Origin: a virus
Strand: one strand, 5' to 3'
Virus record (IMG/VR): IMGVR_UViG_3300017772_000172
Coordinates: 1 to 21,052 of that record
DNA: 21,052 nucleotides
Below the pieces are notes generated by a model that did no database searches, was not told the DNA's origin, and was given only the letters and a program-made list of their open reading frames with translations. The translations under genes were made by a program, and so were the position numbers. Each line of letters opens with the position of its first letter. Position 1 is the stretch's first letter. Of the stretch, positions 1-4,200 are shown one piece after another.

Positions 1-303
1 ACCCTTTAGTGATATAGTAGCGCCATTGACTAACTTAATCTGTAGGTTGTTTATGTGTGCGTTAGTTACAACAGGGTGCGCCAGCTCCAATAGTGTTTGC
101 CACATGATGTCTCTGGCCTGTCCCTGTGTTGGAGCTACATAGAACACATGACCTTTGTCTGCCTGTAGAGCATTAACAATCAACATCCAAGCAGCTAGTC
201 TGGACTTACCTGTACGTCTACCGGCAGCTACAATCTTAAATCTGGTGTCATCCGCCCAGACTTGCTTTTGCCAATCCAGTAGTTGTATGTTAAGATCAGT
301 CAT
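1..303 (-). CDS. terL: Terminase large subunit, N-terminal part (cut by window edge)
   Basis: This is the first 101 residues of the DNA-packaging motor ATPase, which drives genome translocation into the prohead; the rest lies beyond the left edge. The start ATG at 303-301 gives MTDLNIQLLDWQKQ, followed by a Walker A motif AAGRRTGKSR at residues 26-35. The segment HVFYVAPTQGQARDIMW (about residues 52-68) is the usual continuation of the terminase ATPase fold. The reading frame is open to base 1. The start overlaps the stop of the upstream 58-residue gene by 8 bases, so the two are probably translationally coupled. Walker A plus flanking residues make the call firm, although the Walker B and nuclease domain cannot be seen. 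Confidence 0.93.
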   Translation of the reverse strand, partial: MTDLNIQLLDWQKQVWADDTRFKIVAAGRRTGKSRLAAWMLIVNALQADKGHVFYVAPTQGQARDIMWQTLLELAHPVVTNAHINNLQIKLVNGATISLKG

Positions 304-472
304 AGAACCACTTGACCACATAGATAGCTTCGCTATCGCGCAGCCTTGCTGCTAACTCATCCAAGTCTTTCTCTTCATCACACTCATACTCAACATCTAA
401 CTCAGGATCACCGTCCCAGTTTAGATCTTCTTGTTGCGCTAAGGTCTTTAGGTATTCTTTGTTAGTGTTCAC
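296..472 (-). CDS. Small acidic protein (58 aa) between endolysin and terminase
   Basis: A 58-residue open frame begins at GTG (472-470), sharing one base with the endolysin stop (TAGTG), and ends at TGA inside the start of the terminase gene. The product begins MNTNKEYLKTLAQQ and is rich in Asp and Glu in the middle (for example DVEYECDEEKDLDELAARLR). It fits exactly between two real genes with overlaps at both ends, the spacing expected of translationally coupled phage genes. No family is recognised. By position it could be a packaging accessory, but nothing in the sequence proves that. It is predicted soluble with no membrane segment, so it is not an obvious holin. Confidence 0.72.
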   Translation of the reverse strand: MNTNKEYLKTLAQQEDLNWDGDPELDVEYECDEEKDLDELAARLRDSEAIYVVKWFYD

Positions 473-822
473 TAACTATACGTCCACATTACAGGTGTAT
501 CAGTAGCTCTAATGTCTACATGCACAAAACCTCCGGCAACACCAATACCAGTAAAGCCTAACTTAATAGCATTCTTTACTACAGTGTACCTTTGTAAACC
601 TGAAGACACAGCTATGTCCGCTGCTATGCCTTGTGCATGTGTACCCGGTTTTTTCTTACCTAGCTCAATAGGATGGTCAGGTGATCTATAGCCACTTGTG
701 ATAACAAAAGGGAAGCCACAGTGTTCTCTAAGCTCATCTAGGGCATGGATCAGTTCATTATCAATCTCATTCTCGCCTGTGGCTTGACACACAAACTCTT
801 CCCTGTCGAAGTATCTAAACAT
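472..822 (-). CDS. Endolysin, M15-type zinc peptidoglycan peptidase
   Basis: The 116-residue protein matches the M15/VanY-like carboxypeptidase fold (Peptidase_M15_3 type) that cuts the peptide part of peptidoglycan. It has the expected signature order: ITSGYRSPDH (41-50), THAQGIAADI (61-70) and GFVHVDIR (98-105). Likely zinc ligands are His62, Asp69 and His101. It has no signal peptide or membrane segment, so release would need a separate holin, which is not seen in the window. The start ATG overlaps the end of the AT-hook gene by 8 bases, and its stop touches the next start. It lies in the packaging cluster, so lysis is probably expressed with late genes. It could instead be a virion-associated peptidase, but small single-domain size favours an endolysin. 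Confidence 0.88.
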   Translation of the reverse strand: MFRYFDREEFVCQATGENEIDNELIHALDELREHCGFPFVITSGYRSPDHPIELGKKKPGTHAQGIAADIAVSSGLQRYTVVKNAIKLGFTGIGVAGGFVHVDIRATDTPVMWTYS

Positions 823-1204
823 CCGTATATTCGCCTTCTATAGGTTCTTTAGTAACATCAGTTTCAACAGACCCCGCACCTATACCAGAGATGGTTATAG
901 ACACCGCAGATCTACCCCCAGCACTATCTTTCTCAAAGTAACTTAGAGGTAACATGCGATCCATCACTAGTTTCCATGCAGCCGCTTGATTCTTATGTTC
1001 GTCGTCTAGAGCAGCATCGAAGATAGCATCTAACACCTTACGTGACTTAGGTGAAGCCAACATACGTGCTTTGTACTCATTGATAATACTTGCGTCACCT
1101 TTAGGTCTACCTCTGACACCTCTAGATCCTTTAGATTTAGAGACTACATCTGTTTTCCTAGGTCTCCCTCGTTTACGCTTAGGTGGCTCATTATCAATAT
1201 CCAT
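815..1204 (-). CDS. DNA-binding protein with two AT-hooks, possible small terminase subunit
   Basis: A 129-residue protein. Its basic N-terminus carries two AT-hook-like motifs, KRGRPRK at 11-17 and RGRPKG at 31-36, which typically bind the minor groove of AT-rich DNA. The middle (about residues 43-95, with NEYKARMLASPKSRKVLD and AAWKLVMDRMLPLSYF) looks helical and resembles the small proteins that precede terL in many marine phages. The C-terminus is Gly/Ser/acidic. It is first in the leftward unit, 43 bases downstream of the -10 of the leftward promoter, and overlaps the endolysin by 8 bases. The ribosome site is weak (AAGG, 12 bases upstream). Small terminase is inferred from position and size; a transcription factor or nucleoid-like protein is possible. 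Confidence 0.6.
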   Translation of the reverse strand: MDIDNEPPKRKRGRPRKTDVVSKSKGSRGVRGRPKGDASIINEYKARMLASPKSRKVLDAIFDAALDDEHKNQAAAWKLVMDRMLPLSYFEKDSAGGRSAVSITISGIGAGSVETDVTKEPIEGEYTDV

Positions 1205-1246
1205 ATGTGTATTTTACCTTCTAGCTTCTCTAAAGAATACAGTAAC

Positions 1247-1275
1247 ATTATAGCATATTTTTCTGTGTTTGTCAA
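1247..1275 (-). promoter_or_regulatory. Leftward promoter, perfect sigma-70 consensus with extended -10
   Basis: Read on the minus strand, TTGACA (1275-1270) is followed by exactly 17 bases and then TATAAT (1252-1247). The bases TGC directly before TATAAT give an extended -10 as well. The 25 bases upstream of the -35 are AT-rich, like an UP element. Transcription would start near 1240 and read the AT-hook protein, endolysin and terminase. All twelve core bases match the consensus. Confidence 0.9.
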
Positions 1276-1352
1276 GTCCTTTTATGTGTTAATTTATAGT
1301 GCGGAAGTTTTCTTTAGTATTCAAGAGGTTAGGTATGTTAGTAAACACTTGC

Positions 1353-1380
1353 TTTTTCTAGTTTTTTCTAGTTTTGCTTT
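1353..1380. repeat. 10-base phased T-tracts with repeated TTTTTCTAG
   Basis: TTTTTCTAG occurs at 1353-1361 and again at 1363-1371, followed by further T runs at 1372-1375 and 1378-1380. The runs are spaced about one helical turn apart, the classic arrangement for intrinsically bent DNA. They lie about 80-105 bases upstream of the leftward promoter's -35 element. Confidence 0.6.
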
Positions 1381-1423
1381 TGATGTACAGGAGTGCCTAC
1401 TATAGATTTACAACAGACGCCAG

Positions 1424-1452
1424 CCCCTCCCCCGTCCCCTCTAGCATACCCC
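1424..1452 (-). other. Possible G-quadruplex on the minus strand
   Basis: The plus strand has C runs at 1424-1427, 1429-1433, 1436-1439 and 1449-1452, plus CCC at 1455-1457. On the minus strand these are four G runs of at least four, separated by loops of 9, 2 and 1 bases, which meets the usual G-quadruplex pattern. The surrounding region is otherwise AT-rich, so the run stands out. Confidence 0.5.
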
Positions 1453-1466
1453 AGCCCATTTGTCAA
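1438..1466 (-). promoter_or_regulatory. Second leftward promoter-like element
   Basis: On the minus strand TTGACA (1466-1461) is followed by 17 bases and TAGAGG (1443-1438), with TGC directly before the -10, as in the main leftward promoter. The -35 and the spacing are perfect but the -10 is poor. It may be a weak or activator-dependent promoter, or a binding site that shares the TTGACA half-site. Confidence 0.35.
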
Positions 1467-1476
1467 CAAGAGAATT

Positions 1477-1505
1477 TGCCTAGCACACAATAGTCCTCGT
1501 GTCAA
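1477..1505 (-). promoter_or_regulatory. Third leftward promoter-like element
   Basis: On the minus strand TTGACA (1505-1500) is followed by 17 bases and TAGGCA (1482-1477), again preceded by TGC. The layout repeats that of the two elements to its left. The -10 matches TATAAT only at its first two bases, so activity without help is doubtful. Its -35 forms one arm of the inverted repeat at 1500-1514. Confidence 0.33.
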
Positions 1506-1514
1506 CACTTGACA
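1500..1514. repeat. Inverted repeat TGTCAA-3-TTGACA, operator-like
   Basis: TGTCAA (1500-1505) and TTGACA (1509-1514) are perfect inverted arms around CAC. The symmetric site, 15 bases long, resembles a dimeric repressor operator. The left arm is also a leftward -35 element, so a bound protein would block it. Single copies of the same half-site occur at 1270-1275, 1461-1466, 1566-1571 and 1585-1590. Confidence 0.55.
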
Positions 1515-1555
1515 ACAGGAGAAAAACCTGAGTGACTCTAGGGCGCAACCATAGA

Positions 1556-1570
1556 TGACACGAGATGTCA
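1556..1570. repeat. Inverted repeat TGACA-5-TGTCA
   Basis: TGACA (1556-1560) and TGTCA (1566-1570) are perfect inverted arms separated by five bases. This is the same half-site as at 1500-1514, arranged in the opposite order and with a longer spacer. It is probably another protein-binding site in the control region. Confidence 0.45.
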
Positions 1571-1580
1571 AGAGAAAAAA

Positions 1581-1620
1581 AGAGTTGACAAAAGTGGACA
1601 AGTGTGGGCCAGAGTGGGAG
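1581..1620 (+). repeat. Four tandem 10-base repeats
   Basis: Four adjoining decamers, AGAGTTGACA, AAAGTGGACA, AGTGTGGGCC and AGAGTGGGAG, share the pattern ARAGTGGRCA with mismatches. The TTG/TGG cores begin at 1585, 1595, 1605 and 1615. The strict 10-base period puts each core on the same face of the helix. They lie 78 bases upstream of the rightward -35 element and could be sites for a cooperative activator or an origin-binding protein. Confidence 0.5.
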
Positions 1621-1697
1621 CCTCTAGCACACCACAGTAACCACAGTCCAATTGATTCTACCTATCAGATCCTGGGATTCGATAGAAACAATTGTGC

Positions 1698-1725
1698 TTG
1701 ACGGATTTGCAAACACCAGTATAAT
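1698..1725 (+). promoter_or_regulatory. Rightward early promoter (sigma-70 type)
   Basis: TTGACG (1698-1703) is followed by 16 bases and a perfect TATAAT (1720-1725). Transcription would begin near 1732, about 29 bases before the first early gene. Eleven of twelve core bases match the consensus, so host RNA polymerase should read this early in infection. Confidence 0.85.
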
Positions 1726-1760
1726 TAACGCCAACAACAACACAGACAGGAGACGACAAA

Positions 1761-2027
1761 ATGGAACAGCAGCAAACAGGAGTATTCTTCGACATAGCAC
1801 GAGACGCCCTAGCAGGCGACAAGCGAAGCGAAGAGCATATACTAAAGCTATTCGATGATAGGGATGTGCTACCTTTCGAGACACGTTTTGGTCTAAAGCT
1901 GGGCTTGCAGCGGTTTGGCTGGACTAACGAGCAATTCTTTATGGGTATTGCACGAGAGTTGACCAAAGTAAAACAACAACGAGACGAGAGCGCCAAACTA
2001 CTTGAGTCTCTGCACATAGAGTTTTAG
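1761..2027 (+). CDS. Early protein of unknown function (88 aa)
   Basis: This is the first gene after the rightward promoter. ATG at 1761 is preceded by a clear GGAG ribosome site about nine bases upstream. The product begins MEQQQTGVFFDIARDALAGD. It contains a predicted helical middle (ETRFGLKLGLQRFGW, about residues 40-54) and a charged C-terminal helix (ELTKVKQQRDESAKLLESL). It has no cysteines or membrane segment and no family is recognised. First position behind a strong host-type promoter suggests an immediate-early role such as host takeover or transcription control, which is inference only. A hairpin and a possible new promoter follow it before the next gene. Confidence 0.75.
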   Translation: MEQQQTGVFFDIARDALAGDKRSEEHILKLFDDRDVLPFETRFGLKLGLQRFGWTNEQFFMGIARELTKVKQQRDESAKLLESLHIEF

Positions 2028-2043
2028 ATCTAGTGCATCATGC

Positions 2044-2067
2044 GAGCCTATTGACACCAGTAGGCTC
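2044..2067 (+). repeat. Hairpin GAGCCTA-10-TAGGCTC
   Basis: A perfect 7-base stem (2044-2050 with 2061-2067) encloses a 10-base loop just after the first early gene. No T run follows, so it is not a normal intrinsic terminator. It could be an RNA-processing or stability hairpin. The loop contains TTGACA, which may serve as a promoter -35. Confidence 0.5.
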
Positions 2068-2079
2068 CAGTGATTACAC
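2051..2079 (+). promoter_or_regulatory. Possible secondary early promoter
   Basis: TTGACA (2051-2056) is followed by 17 bases and TTACAC (2074-2079), with TGA before it as an extended -10. The -35 and spacing are ideal and the -10 is weak. It lies between the first and second early genes, in the loop and right arm of the hairpin. It could boost transcription of the small-gene array. Confidence 0.35.
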
Positions 2080-2105
2080 TACGGAAAACAACGAAGGATA
2101 ACGAT

Positions 2106-2294
2106 ATGACCTATTTGGAATGGAAAGAACACAACGTGCACTATGTGCTAATTGATGACGATGGCGATATGTACGCTGAGGTCACACTGCCTAACACCTA
2201 CACGCTAGAGGCGCGTGAAGAAATCATAGGCGCAATGGCAAAAGTTACCTACACCAAGTGGTCGGAAGCCACAGAATACAATCACGAAGGATAG
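2106..2294 (+). CDS. Small early protein of unknown function (62 aa)
   Basis: The start is placed at ATG 2106 because AAGGA lies at the right distance upstream; an in-frame GTG at 2070 would add 12 residues but falls inside the possible promoter. The product MTYLEWKEHNVHYVLIDDDG continues with an alternating polar pattern and ends in a short helix (LEAREEIIGAMAKV). It is slightly acidic and soluble, and no family is recognised. The next gene starts four bases after its stop through the repeated junction motif seen across this array. Confidence 0.68.
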   Translation: MTYLEWKEHNVHYVLIDDDGDMYAEVTLPNTYTLEAREEIIGAMAKVTYTKWSEATEYNHEG

Positions 2295-2297
2295 ACA

Positions 2298-2465
2298 ATG
2301 AACACTACAAAAAAGCTAGATCGCTTCTCCGCGCAGTGGTTCGACATACGCGCTGGCAGGGATTCCATACCGGAGAACGAAACAACAAAACAACGAAGGA
2401 TTGAATTGGCCACGGCAATCATCATTCAGTTTTTAGCAATGGAGACGGAGATAAAGACATGCTAG
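2298..2465 (+). CDS. Small early protein of unknown function (55 aa)
   Basis: ATG at 2298 follows the preceding stop by three bases, with AAGGA upstream (the repeated TAGACAATG junction). The product begins MNTTKKLDRFSAQWFDIRAG, is basic in its first half, and ends in a hydrophobic-acidic helix (ELATAIIIQFLAMETEIK). The stop overlaps the next start by seven bases. No family is recognised. The hydrophobic patch IIIQFL is too short for a membrane span. It is accepted because it fills the gap exactly and has a ribosome site. Confidence 0.62.
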   Translation: MNTTKKLDRFSAQWFDIRAGRDSIPENETTKQRRIELATAIIIQFLAMETEIKTC

Positions 2466-2764
2466 CAGCACCAATATATAACGGCGACGAACTACGCCAC
2501 GAGTTTCAAAGTTACGGTAGAGGCGAGCAGTTCAGCCGCTGGGGGTTTGATGCTCTTTTCAAGTTCTTAGATGACTTTTCCGAAGACACTGGTGAAGATA
2601 TTCAGCTAGATGTTGTCGCTTTGTGCTGCGAATGGTCAGAATACGACAGCATCGAAGACGCTTGCGCGGAGTACGGCGACGATATCCAGACACTTGATGA
2701 TTTATTTGACCACACTATGGTGTTATTGCTTGACAATGGCGGCGTAGTGGTGCGAGACTTTTAA
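2459..2764 (+). CDS. Highly acidic conserved phage protein (101 aa)
   Basis: The protein carries about 26 Asp/Glu against 5 Lys/Arg in 101 residues, so its net charge is near -20. The core FDALFKFLDDFSEDTGEDIQLDVVALCCEW (about residues 30-59, two cysteines at 56-57) resembles a widespread hypothetical phage family with the pattern ALxxYLEExEEDTGExIExDxIALCCE. The start ATG 2459 follows GGAG. Such charge recalls DNA-mimic antirestriction proteins (Ocr, ArdA), but no sequence similarity to those is claimed. It overlaps the upstream gene by seven bases and is followed by a 25-base gap. Function unknown. Confidence 0.8.
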   Translation: MLAAPIYNGDELRHEFQSYGRGEQFSRWGFDALFKFLDDFSEDTGEDIQLDVVALCCEWSEYDSIEDACAEYGDDIQTLDDLFDHTMVLLLDNGGVVVRDF

Positions 2765-2789
2765 CAACAGCAACAACGGAGCAAACAGC

Positions 2790-2960
2790 ATGAGAAAACT
2801 ACAGCTAACACGAGTCGATGGTATCTGGACGCTAAAGGAAGACGGACGGATCAAACTCACACACGAAAGCTACAATGAGATTTGCAGAGGCATCAACTCA
2901 CTAGTGCGAGCGTATGAGGAACACAAGGTACAGCATCAATTGGAGGTTACTGCACAATGA
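2790..2960 (+). CDS. Small early protein of unknown function (56 aa)
   Basis: ATG at 2790 has a CGGAG ribosome site 10 bases upstream. The product begins MRKLQLTRVDGIWTLKEDGR and ends in a charged helix (LVRAYEEHKVQHQLEV). The first half could form a short beta hairpin or small sheet and the second half an amphipathic helix. It overlaps the next start by four bases (ATGA), the classic coupling arrangement. It is basic and soluble. No family is recognised. Confidence 0.65.
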   Translation: MRKLQLTRVDGIWTLKEDGRIKLTHESYNEICRGINSLVRAYEEHKVQHQLEVTAQ

Positions 2961-3145
2961 GAACAAGCGAAAAGGAAAAACAATATATGCACAATGCCAT
3001 TGATATTGAACTGGCAGTACTATATGGTCTACAGCAAACACTAGCAGACAAGGTAAACCCTTCGCCTCTAGAGGTTGAATACTTCCAGAAGTGCATATCT
3101 GACCAACACCGACGGATCAACAGAATTAAAAAGAGAGGATTCTAG
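2957..3145 (+). CDS. Small early protein of unknown function (62 aa)
   Basis: ATG at 2957 overlaps the previous stop by four bases and has TTGGAGG upstream, the best ribosome site in the array. The product begins MRTSEKEKQYMHNAIDIELA and appears entirely helical, with a basic C-terminus (HRRINRIKKRGF, residues 51-62) that could contact nucleic acid. It has a single cysteine. No family is recognised. The gene ends two bases before the next start in the shared TAGACATG junction. Confidence 0.68.
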   Translation: MRTSEKEKQYMHNAIDIELAVLYGLQQTLADKVNPSPLEVEYFQKCISDQHRRINRIKKRGF

Positions 3146-3147
3146 AC

Positions 3148-3252
3148 ATGGCAGACGAACTAGAGCAAGAGACAGCGCAGGATCTACCCTTCTGGAAAGG
3201 ATGCCTGTGGTGGATCTGGGGATTCACAATAGGACTAATCATAGGAGCATGA
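3148..3252 (+). CDS. 34-residue single-span membrane miniprotein
   Basis: ATG at 3148 is preceded by GAGAGGA and lies two bases after the upstream stop. The acidic N-terminus (MADELEQETAQDLPF) is followed by a Trp/Gly-rich hydrophobic stretch from about residue 15 to 34 (WKGCLWWIWGFTIGLIIGA). This is long enough for one inner-membrane span. The stop is followed after three bases by the next start. It fits both junctions of the array, which is the main reason to accept such a short frame. It may be an inhibitor or anchor acting at the host membrane; holin function is unlikely from its early position and single short span. Confidence 0.6.
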   Translation: MADELEQETAQDLPFWKGCLWWIWGFTIGLIIGA

Positions 3253-3255
3253 GAC

Positions 3256-3573
3256 ATGATAGCTTATAAATTACTGCGGCAGCGCAAAGACGGCACACTA
3301 GGGCCATTATTCATCAACGCAAGCCAGAGAGTGCCTGTAGGTGAATGGTTAGAGGCAGAGAACCACCCAACGCGAGGGTTTGCCCAGCGTCAAGGGTGGC
3401 ACTGTACACTAACGCCCAACGCGCCACACCTGAAACTGGAGCCGAAAGGTAGCACACGAGTGTGGGCAATGGTTGACGTTGAGAATTTTGAAGAGTACAA
3501 TCGACCAGAATCTCAGGGTGGTACATGGGTACTTGCTCAGAGAATGAAAGTGATTAAAACAATTGGAGTATGA
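3256..3573 (+). CDS. Conserved hypothetical phage protein (105 aa)
   Basis: The product begins MIAYKLLRQRKDGTLGPLFI and contains the stretch NASQRVPVGEWLEAENHPT (residues 21-39), GWHCT (47-51) and RPESQGGTWVLA (82-93). This pattern recurs in a common small phage protein family of unknown function that I recognise by these motifs but cannot name. It looks like a compact beta-rich fold. The start ATG has GGAG upstream and lies three bases after the previous stop. Its end (TGA GAC ATG) repeats the same junction. Early position and conservation suggest a general role in infection, not yet assigned. Confidence 0.82.
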   Translation: MIAYKLLRQRKDGTLGPLFINASQRVPVGEWLEAENHPTRGFAQRQGWHCTLTPNAPHLKLEPKGSTRVWAMVDVENFEEYNRPESQGGTWVLAQRMKVIKTIGV

Positions 3574-3576
3574 GAC

Positions 3577-3747
3577 ATGAGTGCGACGGATGGAGTATGC
3601 CTGCACCAGATTGTGGGCGAACTAGAGAAGATTCAGAAAAGTATGGTGATGGATTCGAGGGAGGCGCGAGACGAATTAGAATGGCAAATATTGCAAAACC
3701 ACATTGACGGGATCGAAGAACTGATAGAAAATATCAACAACGCATAA
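3577..3747 (+). CDS. Small helical early protein (56 aa)
   Basis: ATG at 3577 follows TTGGAG and lies three bases after the upstream stop. The product begins MSATDGVCLHQIVGELEKIQ and from residue 10 on is a run of charged helices with regular Leu/Ile/Met spacing (ELEWQILQNHIDGIEELIE), suggesting a short coiled coil or dimer. It is acidic with one cysteine and no membrane span. No family is recognised. The next gene is separated by 18 bases that carry a fresh CAGGAG ribosome site. Confidence 0.65.
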   Translation: MSATDGVCLHQIVGELEKIQKSMVMDSREARDELEWQILQNHIDGIEELIENINNA

Positions 3748-3765
3748 CAACAGGAGCGTGAGACA

Positions 3766-3918
3766 ATGGATTTATACAGCGACGAATTCTGGCAGTGGTT
3801 AGATAAGTGCCCAGTGAACCACAACGCCAGTGTGCACAATGTGGACATGTACGGCACCAGATTGGGCAGTGTTAACTTTTGGATCGAAGACGAAGACAAC
3901 GAAGAACAGGAGCAATAG
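3766..3918 (+). CDS. Small acidic early protein (50 aa)
   Basis: ATG at 3766 is preceded by CAGGAGCGTGAGACA, the clearest copy of the repeated leader. The product MDLYSDEFWQWLDKCPVNHN ends in a strongly acidic tail (WIEDEDNEEQEQ, residues 39-50). Its three tryptophans in 50 residues are unusual. The acidic tail recalls C-terminal tails that bind partner proteins, but no partner is evident. It stops three bases before the next start. No family is recognised. Confidence 0.63.
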   Translation: MDLYSDEFWQWLDKCPVNHNASVHNVDMYGTRLGSVNFWIEDEDNEEQEQ

Positions 3919-3921
3919 ACA

Positions 3922-4197
3922 ATGGATTTATTTGAGCAACTAGGCATGAGTATTGGCGGACAGAGTGTAGCGGATCACATGGACTCGCTACGCGCCACCA
4001 GTGACACGAGAGCAATCGAGGCGCTGCACGAGCCGGACGATAGCGATCCGGTGGACTATGTGGTGACTGTAGAGATGGTCGTGTCTGCTACGTCAGAGGA
4101 CGAAGCGAAGCAATACGCACACGACATACTTGACACAGCAGAGCAAGAACTGGCAGACTTGATAGACACAGACATAACAGGAGCATTCGAGGTATAG
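3922..4197 (+). CDS. Acidic early protein of unknown function (91 aa)
   Basis: The start ATG 3922 follows CAGGAG and the stop/start junction TAGACAATG. The N-terminus (MDLFEQLGMSIGGQSVADHM) is followed by a disordered Asp-rich linker and then a probable alpha/beta unit, YVVTVEMVVSATSEDEAKQY (residues 46-65). That unit resembles small ferredoxin-like domains in which a beta strand precedes a helix starting with SEDEA. It has no cysteines and a strongly negative charge. The name of such a family cannot be given with confidence. It ends three bases before the next gene. Confidence 0.7.
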   Translation: MDLFEQLGMSIGGQSVADHMDSLRATSDTRAIEALHEPDDSDPVDYVVTVEMVVSATSEDEAKQYAHDILDTAEQELADLIDTDITGAFEV

Positions 4198-4200
4198 AAA

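Larger units (their letters stand above)
1205..1760. other. Divergent intergenic control region
   Basis: These 556 bases contain no credible gene and separate the leftward and rightward arms. From left to right they hold the leftward promoter (1247-1275), an AT-rich stretch, phased T-tracts (1353-1380), a C-rich strand whose complement could form a G-quadruplex (1424-1452), two further leftward promoter-like elements (1438-1505), TGTCA/TGACA inverted repeats (1500-1514 and 1556-1570), four 10-base phased repeats (1581-1620) and the rightward promoter (1698-1725). The density of symmetric half-sites and promoters suggests a transcription switch. It is also the best candidate in the window for a replication origin, but no known origin signature was recognised. 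Confidence 0.8.

Noticed and set aside
155-355. Rightward frame opposite terL
   Set aside because: It lies antisense to the Walker A region of the large terminase and has low-complexity Cys/Ser content; a shadow frame.
1381-1407. Rightward promoter near TATAGA at 1400
   Set aside because: The only -35 candidate (TTGATG) sits 15 bases away with a poor match and no gene follows for 350 bases.
1509-1590. Rightward promoters from TTGACA at 1509 and 1585
   Set aside because: No TATAAT-like sequence lies 16-18 bases downstream of either; they are better read as binding half-sites.
1368-1601. Leftward 77-residue frame in the control region
   Set aside because: It covers the G-rich run, promoters and inverted repeats, has no good ribosome site and unusual Cys/Gly composition.
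1624-1884. Leftward hydrophobic frames opposite the first early gene
   Set aside because: They run antisense through the rightward promoter and an early gene with a good ribosome site; Leu/Ser-rich shadow.
3148-3252. Holin assignment for the 34-residue membrane protein
   Set aside because: Single short span, early operon position and no lysis neighbour; only a generic membrane miniprotein is supported.
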